Source: Alkalicoccobacillus porphyridii (GTDB lineage: Bacteria > Bacillota > Bacilli > Bacillales > Bacillaceae_D). Taken from it: DNA of 64,000 nucleotides. How positions within the stretch are numbered: position 1 is the first letter of the stretch; every line of letters begins with the position of its first letter. A program made the translations under genes and the position numbers. This document shows, piece after piece, positions 16,985 to 27,100 of the stretch. The notes below the pieces were generated by a model. That model made no database searches. It was not told the DNA's origin and saw only the letters and a list, made by a program, of their open reading frames with translations. The stretch lies in NCBI RefSeq assembly GCF_007293315.1, contig NZ_VLXZ01000008.1:163307-227306 (forward strand), written 5' to 3'.

Positions 16985-17497
16985 ATGATACGAAATGCAG
17001 TAAAACAAGATGCGGCAGGTATTGCAAAGGTTCATGTAGATTGCTGGAGAACGACATATAAGGGTCTCATGCCAGATTCCTTATTAGATAATCTTTCGTA
17101 TGAGCAACGACAAGAGCAGTGGGAGAATGGTATAGGAACCCCGCAGCAAATATTATTTGTAGCAGAAGATGAGAACCAGGAAATTGTAGGTTTTGCCTGT
17201 GGGTCAAAACGAGAGTCAGCCAAAGAACCTCACGCTGGTGACTTGATGGCGATTTATGTCCTTGAAGAGCATCAAGGTAAGGGCTTTGGAAAAGAACTAA
17301 CGGCACAGATATTTAATCGTCTTCATGAATTAGGCTGTCAGACTGTTTATGTGGAAGTGCTAGCGGAAAACAAATCGAAGTTTTTCTATGAGTCGCTAGG
17401 TGCAAAGCTATATCAAGAAGAGCAGATGAGTATAATGGGTGAGGATCTTGATGTCCTTATTTATCAATGGAAAAGCTATGATCATTTGCTACTATGA
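16985..17497 (+). CDS. GNAT N-acetyltransferase
   Basis: A 170-residue acetyl-CoA-dependent transferase. MIRNAVKQDAAGIAKVHVDCWRTTYKGLMP opens it in the usual beta1-alpha1 way. The acetyl-CoA pyrophosphate loop is HQGKGFGKEL near residue 96, and KFFYESLGAKL is the conserved C-terminal strand-helix. ATG 16985 has AGAGGGGAG upstream. The acceptor is unknown; no neighbour gives a clue. Confidence 0.88.
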   Translation: MIRNAVKQDAAGIAKVHVDCWRTTYKGLMPDSLLDNLSYEQRQEQWENGIGTPQQILFVAEDENQEIVGFACGSKRESAKEPHAGDLMAIYVLEEHQGKGFGKELTAQIFNRLHELGCQTVYVEVLAENKSKFFYESLGAKLYQEEQMSIMGEDLDVLIYQWKSYDHLLL

Positions 17498-17615
17498 ATG
17501 CATTGAATACATATTGAGCAAACGGTAGGTTTTCGATAAGATTAAAGTAGAGGAAGATCTACCACCTTATTCGTTCTCCAAGGAGAGAATGGTAAGTAAA
17601 AAGAGGAGACGCTCT

Positions 17616-18251
17616 ATGAATGTAATTAAAGCGCTTTACGAGGTGAGCAACTGGTTAGCGAAAGTAATGTATCTACATTTGTTGTGGACAGGATTTACAC
17701 TGGTTGGACTCGTTATTTTTGGCATTGCTCCAGCGACCACGGCATTATGTGCAGTCATTCATAAATGGTATAACGAGGATTTTGACGTACCCATCTTTAA
17801 AAACTTCTATGCTGTTTATAAATCTGAATTCAAAAAATCCAATGGATTAGGGTTTATTGTGATGTTTACTGCCCTTTTTCTTTATGTAGATCTTCAAATT
17901 TCCGAGCAATTTATTCAATCATTTTTTATCCATGCGATCATTCTTATCATTGGATTTCTTAGCTTGATAACAGCTATATATCTTTTTCCCGTTTTTGTGA
18001 GATATGAGTTACCTTTTTTCACTTATTTTAAACAATCCTTCTATATAGCCATAGCAAGGCCGATGGAGACCTTAGCCATCCTCGTTAGTTTTGTGCTAAT
18101 GTACTTTTTGTTTAGCGTGGTTCCGGTACTGTTTGTCTTTGCCGGCTCGTCAATCATCGCAACCCCGATGGTATGGTTTGCGTATCGAGCATGTATTCAA
18201 ATAGAAGATAAGAAAACAGCCGCAAGTAGTCAGCATGCGGTGGATCATTAA
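17616..18251 (+). CDS. YesL-family (DUF624) membrane protein
   Basis: About 211 residues with five hydrophobic segments. NWLAKVMYLHLLWTGFTLVGLVIFGIAPATTAL near the start is the DUF624 signature. Family members accompany sugar ABC importers in bacilli (YesL of the rhamnogalacturonan locus) and are thought to help them; the mechanism is unknown. ATG 17616 follows AGAGGAGAC; the frame opening at 17589 is longer but has no ribosome site. A cre-like stretch, TTAAAGCGCTTTAC, covers the first codons. It sits between two ABC importers. Confidence 0.85.
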   Translation: MNVIKALYEVSNWLAKVMYLHLLWTGFTLVGLVIFGIAPATTALCAVIHKWYNEDFDVPIFKNFYAVYKSEFKKSNGLGFIVMFTALFLYVDLQISEQFIQSFFIHAIILIIGFLSLITAIYLFPVFVRYELPFFTYFKQSFYIAIARPMETLAILVSFVLMYFLFSVVPVLFVFAGSSIIATPMVWFAYRACIQIEDKKTAASSQHAVDH

Positions 18252-18261
18252 TAATAAACCA

Positions 18262-18630
18262 TCCGCTTAAGGACGGAATAAAGCCAACTCCTGGAGAAGG
18301 AAAGGGAGGCCACTGAAAAAGTAATATAAGAATGAGCGGAATGGCGCCGCTACAGGAGAACCCTTCGCTTCCCGCGGGAACGGCCTCAGCCATCGAAGCG
18401 GAAAACCACCACTTCGATTTCTTCAGACACGTTCTGTTCCGCAGGAGTCTACGGGTTCTCCTTCCGCTAGGGTTCTGACTTGAATAATTAAAGAACGTTT
18501 GCTGTCTTATAAAGATCGTTTTTCATTGGCCTCGAGGAAAGGGCAAGGCTGAATTAAGACTGGCATTAGCCAGGATTAGTTCAGCGCCCGCCCCCGGAAA
18601 GCGTGCCCCATTCCGTTAGAAAAGTCGATG
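18262..18630. mobile_element. Interspersed element between the yesL-like gene and its terminator
   Basis: The inner inverted ends are GAGGCCACTGAAAAAG (18307) and CGTTTTTCATTGGCCTCGA (18518). The core hairpin lies between them, opposite in direction to the 13.4-kb copy. The second module (GCGCCCGCCCCCGGAAAGCG) follows at 18583-18605. The outer ends are degraded. The element separates the yesL-like stop codon from a strong terminator at 18646. Confidence 0.75.
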
Positions 18631-18645
18631 CTCCAAACACCCTAT

Positions 18646-18684
18646 AAATCTGTACCGCTGTTATTAGCGGTACAGATTTTTTTA
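18646..18684 (+). terminator. Strong terminator, likely of the yesL-like gene
   Basis: AAATCTGTACCGC pairs perfectly with GCGGTACAGATTT, followed by TTTTAATTT. It is now about 395 bases past the nearest upstream stop codon. Confidence 0.92.
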
Positions 18685-18871
18685 ATTTCTCCTCCAAAAA
18701 ACATCGCAAATCTGCTAAAGATATATGTGACAATTCCATCCTCGTTTTACTATAGATTACCCAAGGCAAATCGCTTTGTAACCTGCAATGTAAAGCGATT
18801 GTTAATGCTGCATGTAAAGATGTACACATTGAAAAGAATATGACATATTGTAAAGGTTCTATCCGAAATAA

Positions 18872-18885
18872 TGAAAGCGATTTCA
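18872..18885. promoter_or_regulatory. cre box upstream of the glycan importer operon
   Basis: TGAAAGCGATTTCA fits the CcpA consensus and lies about 115 bases before the permease gene. A weak TACAAT -10 candidate (18934) follows. No other structure was seen between 18685 and 18984. Confidence 0.72.
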
Positions 18886-18987
18886 AGTGAAAATTCAGAT
18901 TTTTATAACTTTTATGAGAATGTTACATATTGATACAATTCCCCCTCAAATGTACGATGAGTACAACTTAAAAGGAGGAGGAAATTG

Positions 18988-19947
18988 ATGGGGCTTAATA
19001 CGAAAAACATGCCGGTTCAAAAGACTAGTGTAATGAAAGTTAAACCAAAGAAAAACCGAAAAATCTTGCAGAATTGGCAGCTTTACATATTTATTTTGCC
19101 AGCATTTCTATATTTCTTTATCTTTCATTATATGCCACTCTATGGCTTACAAATTGCCTTTAAGGACTTTACACCGGTTGCAGGAATATCAGGGAGCGAC
19201 TGGGTTGGATTTAAACATTTTACACGTTTTTTTGAATCATATTATTTCTGGGATCTGATTCGTAACACGTTAGGCATCAGTGTATATGAACTAATTGTTG
19301 GTTTCCCATTACCGATTATCTTGGCACTTTTACTTAATGAAGTGAAGGACAATTTCTTTAAAAGGTCCGTGCAAACGGTAACATATGCACCACACTTCAT
19401 TTCAGTTGTTGTTATTGCCGGAATGGTTATTGCTTTTCTATCACCAGTTACAGGGGTCATAAACCACGGAATTCAGTTTCTAGGGTTTGAACCCATTGCC
19501 TTTATGACTGATCCTGCCTGGTTTAAAACGGTCTACGTGCTCTCAGGTGTATGGCAAAGTACAGGATGGGGAACGATTATCTACTTGGCTGCTCTATCTG
19601 GTGTTGATCCCCAACATCATGAAGCCGCTGTTGTAGAAGGGGCCAACCGATTACAGCGAATATGGCATATTAATATCCCTTTTATCTTTCCTACAATGAT
19701 TATTCTTTTGATTATGAACGTAGGGAATATTATGGCGTTAGGCTTTGAGAAGATCTTGCTACTCCAAAACCCATTGAACCTAGAATCTTCCAATGTTATC
19801 GCGACGTTTGTTTATAAAGCTGGTCTATTAGATGCACAATATAGTTTTGCTGCTGCAGTCGGACTATTTAATGCAGTGATCAATGCGATACTACTAATCA
19901 TTGTGAATCAAATTGCAAGAAAGACCAGTGAGACAAGTCTTTGGTAG
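18988..19947 (+). CDS. Glycan ABC transporter permease (LplB type)
   Basis: A 319-residue permease. WQLYIFILPAFLYFFIFHYMPLYGLQIAFKDF near residue 38 is the hallmark of the LplB/YteP subgroup, which imports complex oligosaccharides in Gram-positives. The EAA loop is HEAAVVEGANRLQRIWHIN near 215. TTG 18985 and ATG 18988 are both preceded by AAGGAGGAGG; ATG is preferred. It heads an operon with its partner permease, a binding lipoprotein and three glycosidases. Confidence 0.93.
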   Translation: MGLNTKNMPVQKTSVMKVKPKKNRKILQNWQLYIFILPAFLYFFIFHYMPLYGLQIAFKDFTPVAGISGSDWVGFKHFTRFFESYYFWDLIRNTLGISVYELIVGFPLPIILALLLNEVKDNFFKRSVQTVTYAPHFISVVVIAGMVIAFLSPVTGVINHGIQFLGFEPIAFMTDPAWFKTVYVLSGVWQSTGWGTIIYLAALSGVDPQHHEAAVVEGANRLQRIWHINIPFIFPTMIILLIMNVGNIMALGFEKILLLQNPLNLESSNVIATFVYKAGLLDAQYSFAAAVGLFNAVINAILLIIVNQIARKTSETSLW

Positions 19948-19959
19948 GGGGGAGAGACC

Positions 19960-20865
19960 ATGAATACAAATATAAGAGAAACGAAAATTGATATCGCGTT
20001 TAAAGTATTTGTCTATGCATGTTTGACGGTTGCTTTAATGGCTGTCCTTTATCCTCTCATTTATATTATAAGTGCTTCAATTAGTAGTCCGAGATCCGTT
20101 AATAGTGGTCAAATGTGGCTTTATCCGATTGATATCACATTTGCAGGCTATCAGATGATTTTCCAAAATAGTGAGATATGGAGAGGGTATCTGAACACCA
20201 TTTTCTATACGGGTCTTGGTACATTCATTAACTTAGCTGTAACAATTCCAGCAGCGTATGCGTTATCGCGTCGGGACTTTTTTGGAAGAGGCTTTTTTAC
20301 AGGTATGTTTGTGTTAACCATGTTCTTTAGTGGCGGTCTTATTCCTACATACTTAGTCGTTAGAGACTTGGGCCTGATTGACACGATTTGGGCGATGGTT
20401 TTGCCAAACGCAGCTGCCGTCTGGAATATCATTATTGCTAGGGTTTTCTTTCAATCTACGATACCAAAAGGTTTAGAAGAAGCAGCAACAATAGATGGAG
20501 CCTCTAACTTTAAGATGTTTATGAAGATTATCCTACCTTTGTCTGCTCCGATTATTGCTGTAATGGCACTTTTCTATGGGGTAGGACACTGGAACGGATA
20601 TTTTAACGCCTTGATTTATCTTTCAGACAGAAATTTATATCCTCTTCAAATGGTTTTAAGAGAAATCCTTGTTTTAAATGAGATGCAGTCTAATAATGCC
20701 GAGATGACAGGGGAAATGGCTGAAGCCCTGCATAGTAGGCAACAGTTATCTGCCATCGTTAAGTATGGTGTTATGATTGTTTCGACGTTACCGATCATTA
20801 TTGTTTATCCATTTTTACAGCGCTACTTCGTAAAAGGTGTCATGATTGGATCCTTAAAAGGATAG
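19960..20865 (+). CDS. Glycan ABC transporter permease (LplC type)
   Basis: A 301-residue partner permease. VALMAVLYPLIYIISASISSP is its first span, TMFFSGGLIPTYLVVRDLGLIDT is the LplC/YtcP signature, and LEEAATIDGASNFKMFMKI is the EAA loop near 180. It starts 12 bases after the LplB-type gene, following GGGGGAGA. The two together form the channel; the ATPase is not encoded in the window. Confidence 0.93.
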   Translation: MNTNIRETKIDIAFKVFVYACLTVALMAVLYPLIYIISASISSPRSVNSGQMWLYPIDITFAGYQMIFQNSEIWRGYLNTIFYTGLGTFINLAVTIPAAYALSRRDFFGRGFFTGMFVLTMFFSGGLIPTYLVVRDLGLIDTIWAMVLPNAAAVWNIIIARVFFQSTIPKGLEEAATIDGASNFKMFMKIILPLSAPIIAVMALFYGVGHWNGYFNALIYLSDRNLYPLQMVLREILVLNEMQSNNAEMTGEMAEALHSRQQLSAIVKYGVMIVSTLPIIIVYPFLQRYFVKGVMIGSLKG

Positions 20866-21058
20866 CAATTGTTTACTTTAGCTGGAGGTGAAAGCCAATG
20901 TAAATGAAGCACACAACTGTTGCTCACGTTGCTGTTTAGACCCTGGCTTTATACGGATAAAATTGAATGAGGAGATAGCAATTCATTTATTTTTTATGAC
21001 AAGTTATGCGCGTGACGTTCATTTCATTGGTAGATCAAAAATTGAGAGGGGTTAAGGG

Positions 21059-22645
21059 ATGAAAAAATCATTAAAGGTTTTAACGGCTGTTGGTTGTTTA
21101 GGGGTTATAGCTGCGTGTAGTTCTAATGATACAGGTAATGACACAACATCAAACCCTGATGTTGAAGTAAATAAAGAGGGTTTCCCCATTGTAGATGAGG
21201 AAATTACGTTATCACTTATGGCTCCAGGAACTGGGTTAGCTGAGTGGAAGGACATGCCTACATTACAAGAGTACAGTGAAATGACAAACATTCAATTTGA
21301 TTACACCACGCCTCCTAGTAGTGATTTTGCGACTCGTTTAAATCTATCTTTTGCTAGTGGAGATATCGCTGATATTATTTATGGCGCTGGTACGAGTAAT
21401 TTAACACCTGGTATGGAGGTTGACTATGGTAGACAAGGGATTCTTATACCCTTAGAAGACTTAATTGCAGAGTATGCACCAAACATCCAAAGACTGTTAG
21501 ATGAAAATCCTGAAATTGCAAAGTCCATAACAACAGTTGATGGCCATATCTATTCTCTACCGGTAATTAATCAACACCCACATGCGGGTTGGGCTGTGCC
21601 GATGTGGTATAACGGTGAATGGCTAGATGCCTTAGATGCAGATGTTCCTACAACAACAGATGAGTTGTATGACTTGTTGGTTAGATTTAGGGATGAAGAC
21701 CCTAATGGCAATGGTGAAGCTGATGAGATTCCTTTGCTAGACGTGCAAATGAATAGTACTCGTAAAGCATTCATTGCAGCCTTTGGAATGAAAGAGTGGG
21801 GTATTGAAGAGGTTGATGGTGAAGTAAGATATGCTCCTATGACAGATAACTATAAAGAGTATTTGACATACATGAATAAATTATATGAAGAAGGATTACT
21901 GGATCCAGAAACATTCTCTCAATCAGATGAGCAGAAGAAAGCAAAAGGACAGGATAATAGAATTGGATTATTCCCTGATTGGTTCTCATTCTTTACAACA
22001 GGACAAACGGAAGAAGAAGCGGTTAATAATCCAATGTTTCATCCATTATCCAGTCCAATTACAGATGAACCACTCATACCTATTAACCCTGGTATTACAA
22101 GAGGTACCTTTTCTATCACTAACAATAATGAACATCCAGAAGCGTCTATTCGCTGGGTAGATTACTTCTATTCTGACGAAGGTGCAGATTTCTTGAATCA
22201 AGGGCCTGAGGGATACCTTTTCGAGTTTGACGAAAATGGTGAGAGAGTTGAGCTGGAGATACCGTCACAATATGAAAGCTCGGAAGATTATCGTGGTACA
22301 TTAACGCCAGCTTACGGTATTCCAACTCCAACTGTTGTACAACGGGTTGAAGGAGTCGAACTATCTCCGTTTGATGAATTTCTGGATGCAGAAACAGCAG
22401 AAAAGGTAGATGCTTTTGGAGAGGTACCCATTCCACTTCTTTATTTAACAAATGAAGAACAGGAAATCGTAAACACAATTGAGGTTGATCTTCAATCATA
22501 CGTTGAACAATTAGAGGCTCGTTTCATCACTGGTGTAGAGCCATTATCTAACTGGGATAAATACGTTGAAACGATTGAAAGCATGAATATTGAGGAATAT
22601 GTTGATATTTATCAAGAAGCGTATGATCGTTGGGCAAGTAGTTAA
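21059..22645 (+). CDS. Glycan-binding lipoprotein (LplA type)
   Basis: A 528-residue solute-binding protein. The signal peptide ends in the lipobox VIAAC at about residues 16-20, followed by a Ser/Asn/Thr-rich linker. The body has EWKDMPTLQEYSEMTNIQFDY and FPDWFSFFTTGQTEEE, like the large LplA/YtcQ binding proteins for long oligosaccharides. Its leader (20866-21058, 193 bases) is unusually long within an operon; I see no clear hairpin or open frame there. The hairpin after the stop codon may raise binding-protein message over the glycosidase genes. Confidence 0.92.
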   Translation: MKKSLKVLTAVGCLGVIAACSSNDTGNDTTSNPDVEVNKEGFPIVDEEITLSLMAPGTGLAEWKDMPTLQEYSEMTNIQFDYTTPPSSDFATRLNLSFASGDIADIIYGAGTSNLTPGMEVDYGRQGILIPLEDLIAEYAPNIQRLLDENPEIAKSITTVDGHIYSLPVINQHPHAGWAVPMWYNGEWLDALDADVPTTTDELYDLLVRFRDEDPNGNGEADEIPLLDVQMNSTRKAFIAAFGMKEWGIEEVDGEVRYAPMTDNYKEYLTYMNKLYEEGLLDPETFSQSDEQKKAKGQDNRIGLFPDWFSFFTTGQTEEEAVNNPMFHPLSSPITDEPLIPINPGITRGTFSITNNNEHPEASIRWVDYFYSDEGADFLNQGPEGYLFEFDENGERVELEIPSQYESSEDYRGTLTPAYGIPTPTVVQRVEGVELSPFDEFLDAETAEKVDAFGEVPIPLLYLTNEEQEIVNTIEVDLQSYVEQLEARFITGVEPLSNWDKYVETIESMNIEEYVDIYQEAYDRWASS

Positions 22646-22652
22646 GTTGAAT

Positions 22653-22702
22653 GAAAAAAGCTCGTATATTACTTGAAGCTAAGTAGCGTACGGGCTTTTT
22701 CT
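22653..22702 (+). terminator. Intra-operon hairpin after the binding protein
   Basis: AAAAAGCTCGTA pairs imperfectly with TACGGGCTTTTT and is followed by CTTTTTCT. It lies directly before the fucosidase ribosome binding site, so it is probably a partial terminator. Confidence 0.65.
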
Positions 22703-22723
22703 TTTTCTAAGAGGGAGGACCTA

Positions 22724-24091
22724 ATGACGAAGGATCACGAAGCAATTGAGGTAGTGGATGGTGTCCACAATTATAGTAATGAAGAGACATATATTGAGCC
22801 CAAAGAAGACATATTGAAGCAACAGCTGGAATGGTTTAAAGACCAAAAGCTCGGGCTGATGATGCATTGGGGGCCTTATTCACAGCTTGGAGTCGTTGAA
22901 TCTTGGGCATTAAGCGATGAGGATGGGGATTGGTCAAGAGAAGATATCGATTGGGAGACAGATAGTAAGACATTTAAACAGCAATATGTTGATTTAAATA
23001 AAAGCTTTAATCCTGTTCGTTTTCAGCCAGAGCAGTGGGCAGAGTTAGCGAGTGAGAATGGGTTTAAGTATTTAGTCTTTACGACCAAGCATCATGACGG
23101 ATATGCCATGTGGGATACAAAAACAACTGATTATAAAACGACGGGCAAAGATAGTCCGTTCTGTTTTCATAGATATGCAGATATTTGTAGACATCTTTTT
23201 GATGCCTTCCGAGCAAAAGGACTCGGAATCTCTGCTTACTTTTCAAAAGCGGATTGGCATGTGCCATCTTATTGGGCCCCGGATATGGAAAAGGGTGAAC
23301 AGATGTGGCGAGGACCTTCTTATAATCCAGATGAATACCCTGAGCTTTGGGAAGAGTTTGTTCAGTTTACTCATGAACAAATGCGAGAGTTACTGACTGA
23401 CTACGGTAGGATTGAGGTGCTTTGGCTGGATGCAGGTTGGGTGTCGACCAAAAATAACCAGGACATTCGTTTAGGTGAACTGATAGAGGAAGCTCGGGAA
23501 AGGCAACCATGGCTGCTTTCCGCGGATCGGACTGTGGGTGGACCCTATGAGAACATTATTACACCTGAGCAAATGGTTCCAAAGGAGCCCATTCATGTAC
23601 CGTGGGAAAGCTGCATTACGATGGGAAGTGCATTCTCATTCCGCTTTGAGGATGATTATAAGTCTGGACGGGAGCTTGTCCACTTATTGATTGAGGTCGT
23701 TTCAAAGGGTGGTAACTTAGCTTTGAATGTGGCACCACAACCGGATGGACGATTACCTAGAGGTGCTATCAAAGGCATGAAAGAGCTCGGCACCTGGTTA
23801 AATGAATATGGAGAGGCTATCTATGAAACGCGGCCAATTGCCCCTTATTTTCAAGAGAACATTGCATTTACAAAAAAAGTAGACACTGTTTATTGTTTTT
23901 ATTTACTAAAAGAAAACGAAGCTGTAAGCACCATAACCATCCCATATGAAGAAGAAGTCCACAATATTGAATGGATGCACAATGATACGAGTGTTCCATT
24001 TCGCAAATCAAGTCTTGGTATAGAAATTGAAAGTCCTAAGCTAGAAAGTACTAAAGACCTTCCGTATGTATTTGTATTTAAGCTAACGTAA
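22724..24091 (+). CDS. Alpha-L-fucosidase, GH29
   Basis: About 455 residues. FKDQKLGLMMHWGPYS, KYLVFTTKHHDGYAMWDTK and VLWLDAGW, whose Asp is the expected nucleophile, are GH29 signatures, and SKGGNLALNVAPQPDGRL is the conserved C-terminal barrel strand. No signal peptide is present, so it would remove alpha-L-fucose from imported oligosaccharides in the cytoplasm. ATG 22724 follows GAGGGAGGA; the frame opening at 22673 runs through the upstream hairpin. A second GH29 lies at 39.9 kb and is quite different in sequence. Confidence 0.9.
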   Translation: MTKDHEAIEVVDGVHNYSNEETYIEPKEDILKQQLEWFKDQKLGLMMHWGPYSQLGVVESWALSDEDGDWSREDIDWETDSKTFKQQYVDLNKSFNPVRFQPEQWAELASENGFKYLVFTTKHHDGYAMWDTKTTDYKTTGKDSPFCFHRYADICRHLFDAFRAKGLGISAYFSKADWHVPSYWAPDMEKGEQMWRGPSYNPDEYPELWEEFVQFTHEQMRELLTDYGRIEVLWLDAGWVSTKNNQDIRLGELIEEARERQPWLLSADRTVGGPYENIITPEQMVPKEPIHVPWESCITMGSAFSFRFEDDYKSGRELVHLLIEVVSKGGNLALNVAPQPDGRLPRGAIKGMKELGTWLNEYGEAIYETRPIAPYFQENIAFTKKVDTVYCFYLLKENEAVSTITIPYEEEVHNIEWMHNDTSVPFRKSSLGIEIESPKLESTKDLPYVFVFKLT

Positions 24092-24116
24092 GACAATGTG
24101 TGAAGGAGTGGTATAC

Positions 24117-27100
24117 ATGCAACGAATTAGAAGATGTTTAAACGAATTGGGTGCATTAATTTATAAAGACTCTGTTGACGTAACAGGCTGGATGGCGACT
24201 CGTGCCTTCTATCAAAGTCCAGGTTCATATGAGAGAAAGGATTCTGAGCCATTTCCTATTCATGTTGGCGATCATCTAATTAACTCTAGTGAAACGATGT
24301 TTATTGAAAATGAACTAACGATTCCTGAGAGCTTTGTGAATGAAAGCATTGGACTTGAATTTAAAGTAGGGCAGCATGGGATAAAAACAAACCATGAGGG
24401 CCTAGTTTATGTAGATGGTGTGCCCTATCATGGCGTGGACCGTAACCGTAGCTTTGTGCCGTTACCTGACGCTACATCAGGTAAGCGTACCTATCAAATA
24501 AAAATCGAGCTCTTTAATCCTGCGGCTCAGGTCGTTGATCAATTAAATTATCAAAATGAGCCGGCAGAGTTTGCTCCTGCCCCGCTTTATTTATTGGAAA
24601 GCAAATGCATACGTCCAAATAAGGCATTGGAAAGTCTATATTATTCAATGAAGGTTTATTTGGAGGCGGCAGTCCTGTTGCCTGAAGAAGATATGAAACG
24701 AATGAAAATAGTGAAGGAGCTTACACAGCTAAAGAATTGGATTATAAATACGTCTCAGGAGGATTTGCTTCAGGATGCCACGCTGGTTAAAGAGAAAGAA
24801 GCAGCTTTCATTCACTCATTATCAGAATTAGATCAGAATGAACGAGGATACATACATATGGTCGGTCAATCGCATATCGACCTCGCATGGTTATGGCCAA
24901 TGAAAGAGGCAGTGAGAAAAACGAGTCGCACGTTTTCTACCATGAGTACGTTGCTTGATCAATACGAAGGCTTTCAATATGCACAAAGTCAGCCTCAGGC
25001 CTACGACTATGTCAAAACCCATTATCCAGAGCTCTATAAACGAGTCAAACAGCATATTCAAGATGGACGCTGGGAAATTGTTGGTGGGATGTGGGTTGAG
25101 CCAGATCTAAATATTCCATCTGGAGAATCATTGGTTCGTCAGCTTCTATACGGAATGAAGTTTTTTAAAGAGGAGTTTGATGTTCAGCCACGTATTGAGT
25201 GGTTACCAGACACCTTTGGTTATTGTGCGTCTTTGCCACAGCTGTTAAAAAAGGCGGGCTTAGACTACTTTATGACAACAAAGATGAACTGGAATGATAC
25301 CAACCCGTTCCCGCATGATCTCTTTCATTGGGTCGGCATTGATGGGACGAGTGTTCTGTCGTATTTAAATCATGGTGTCAATGAGTATACCCATCCAAAA
25401 GAGATCAAGGAGCATTGGGACAGCTATAAGCAAAAGGCTGTTCACCCTGAACAGATGCTGCTGTATGGGCATGGTGATGGTGGCGGAGGCGTAACCAAGG
25501 AAATGATTGAATATGTTGAACGCTCCTCAAGCCTACCTGGATTACCGACGAATTCGTATAGTACAGCCCACCAATTTTTTGATCGGATTACAGAAGCGGA
25601 GCCTGATCTTCCATCATGGGTAGGGGACTTATACTTGGAGCTGCACCGTGGGACCTATACGACCCATGCAAGAAATAAACGCTGGAACCGTCAAGCGGAG
25701 GTTCTGTATCGTGATGCAGAGGTCTGGACAAGCTTTACAAATGCCTTTACTCAAGCAAACGTCCAAGCGGATTTAGAAGAGGGCTGGAAAAAGCTCTTAT
25801 TTAATCAATTCCATGATATTATCCCGGGTACCTCGATTCCAGAGGTGTATGTAATATCGGAGGAAGAGTATAAGCAGCTTTTAGCTCTTGGTGAAGGGAT
25901 AAAACAGGAAGCCATACAAACGCTTTCCCAGGAAATTCATACAGAAGGAAATGGTAACCCACTGGTCCTTTTTAATAGTTTGTCGTGGGAAAGATCCGAG
26001 GTTGTTACGGTAAAGGGAGGCTCTGACCTACTGGACGTCGTGGTTTATAATGAGCAGGATCAGCTGTTAAAGAGTGACGTTCAAGTTTTAGCTGAGGATG
26101 AAATAATCCTTACAATTCATGTCCCGGCCATTCCACAAATGGGGTATTGTACTGTGTGGTTACGACCAAAGCCTACTTCGTCAGAAAATCACGAAGAAGC
26201 AAACTTTCATCGTACATGGGAGACTAATTATTACAGCGTAGAATGGAATGAGCATGGAGAGATCTCTAGACTTTTTGATAAGAAGGCAAATCGAGAAGTG
26301 CTTAGAGAAACAGAAACCGCCAATCAGTTTCAATTGTTTCACGATCAACCAACGTATTGGGATGCTTGGGATATTGATCCACAGTTTGCAGAGCAAGCAT
26401 TGGCAAAACCCCAGTTGATCTCATCAGAGGTTATCTTAAAAGGACAGACAAAAGACCAATTACGTTTCACGTGGCAGGTCTCACATTCTAAAATTGAGCA
26501 GGACGTCATCTTCTATCATCATTCAAAAAGAATTGATTTTGAAACAAAGGTTAGCTGGCACGAAACGCATAAGCTTTTGAAGGTGGCCTTCCCGGTTGAT
26601 ATTCAAGCTAGTAAAGCAACGTTTGAAATTCCCTTTGGAGCCATCGAGCGAGCGACGCATTCCAATACTAGCTGGGAAAAAGCACAGTTTGAAGTGTGTG
26701 GACATCGCTTTGCTGATTTATCAGAAGGAACCTATGGGGTCAGTCTTTTAAATGATTGTAAATATGGATATGACGTAAAAGGGAACACGCTTAGGCTGTC
26801 GCTACTCAGAGCACCAACATGGCCGGATCCAAACGCCGATCAAGGGGACCATGTGTTTACGTATTCGCTTCTTCCTCATGAGGGTACATGGATCCAAGCA
26901 AACGTAACACGTCAGGGCTATCAGCTCAACTACCCGGTGACAAGTGTGCTGACTACATCCCATACAGGGAGTCTGCCGTCGCAGCAAAGTTTTGTTCAGG
27001 TTCACGCTAAGCATGCCGTTTTGGATACGGTTAAGCCGTCTGAGGATGGTGAAGGAGTGGTTTTTCGTCTCTATGAATCTAGTGGAGGCAGAGAGTCGAT

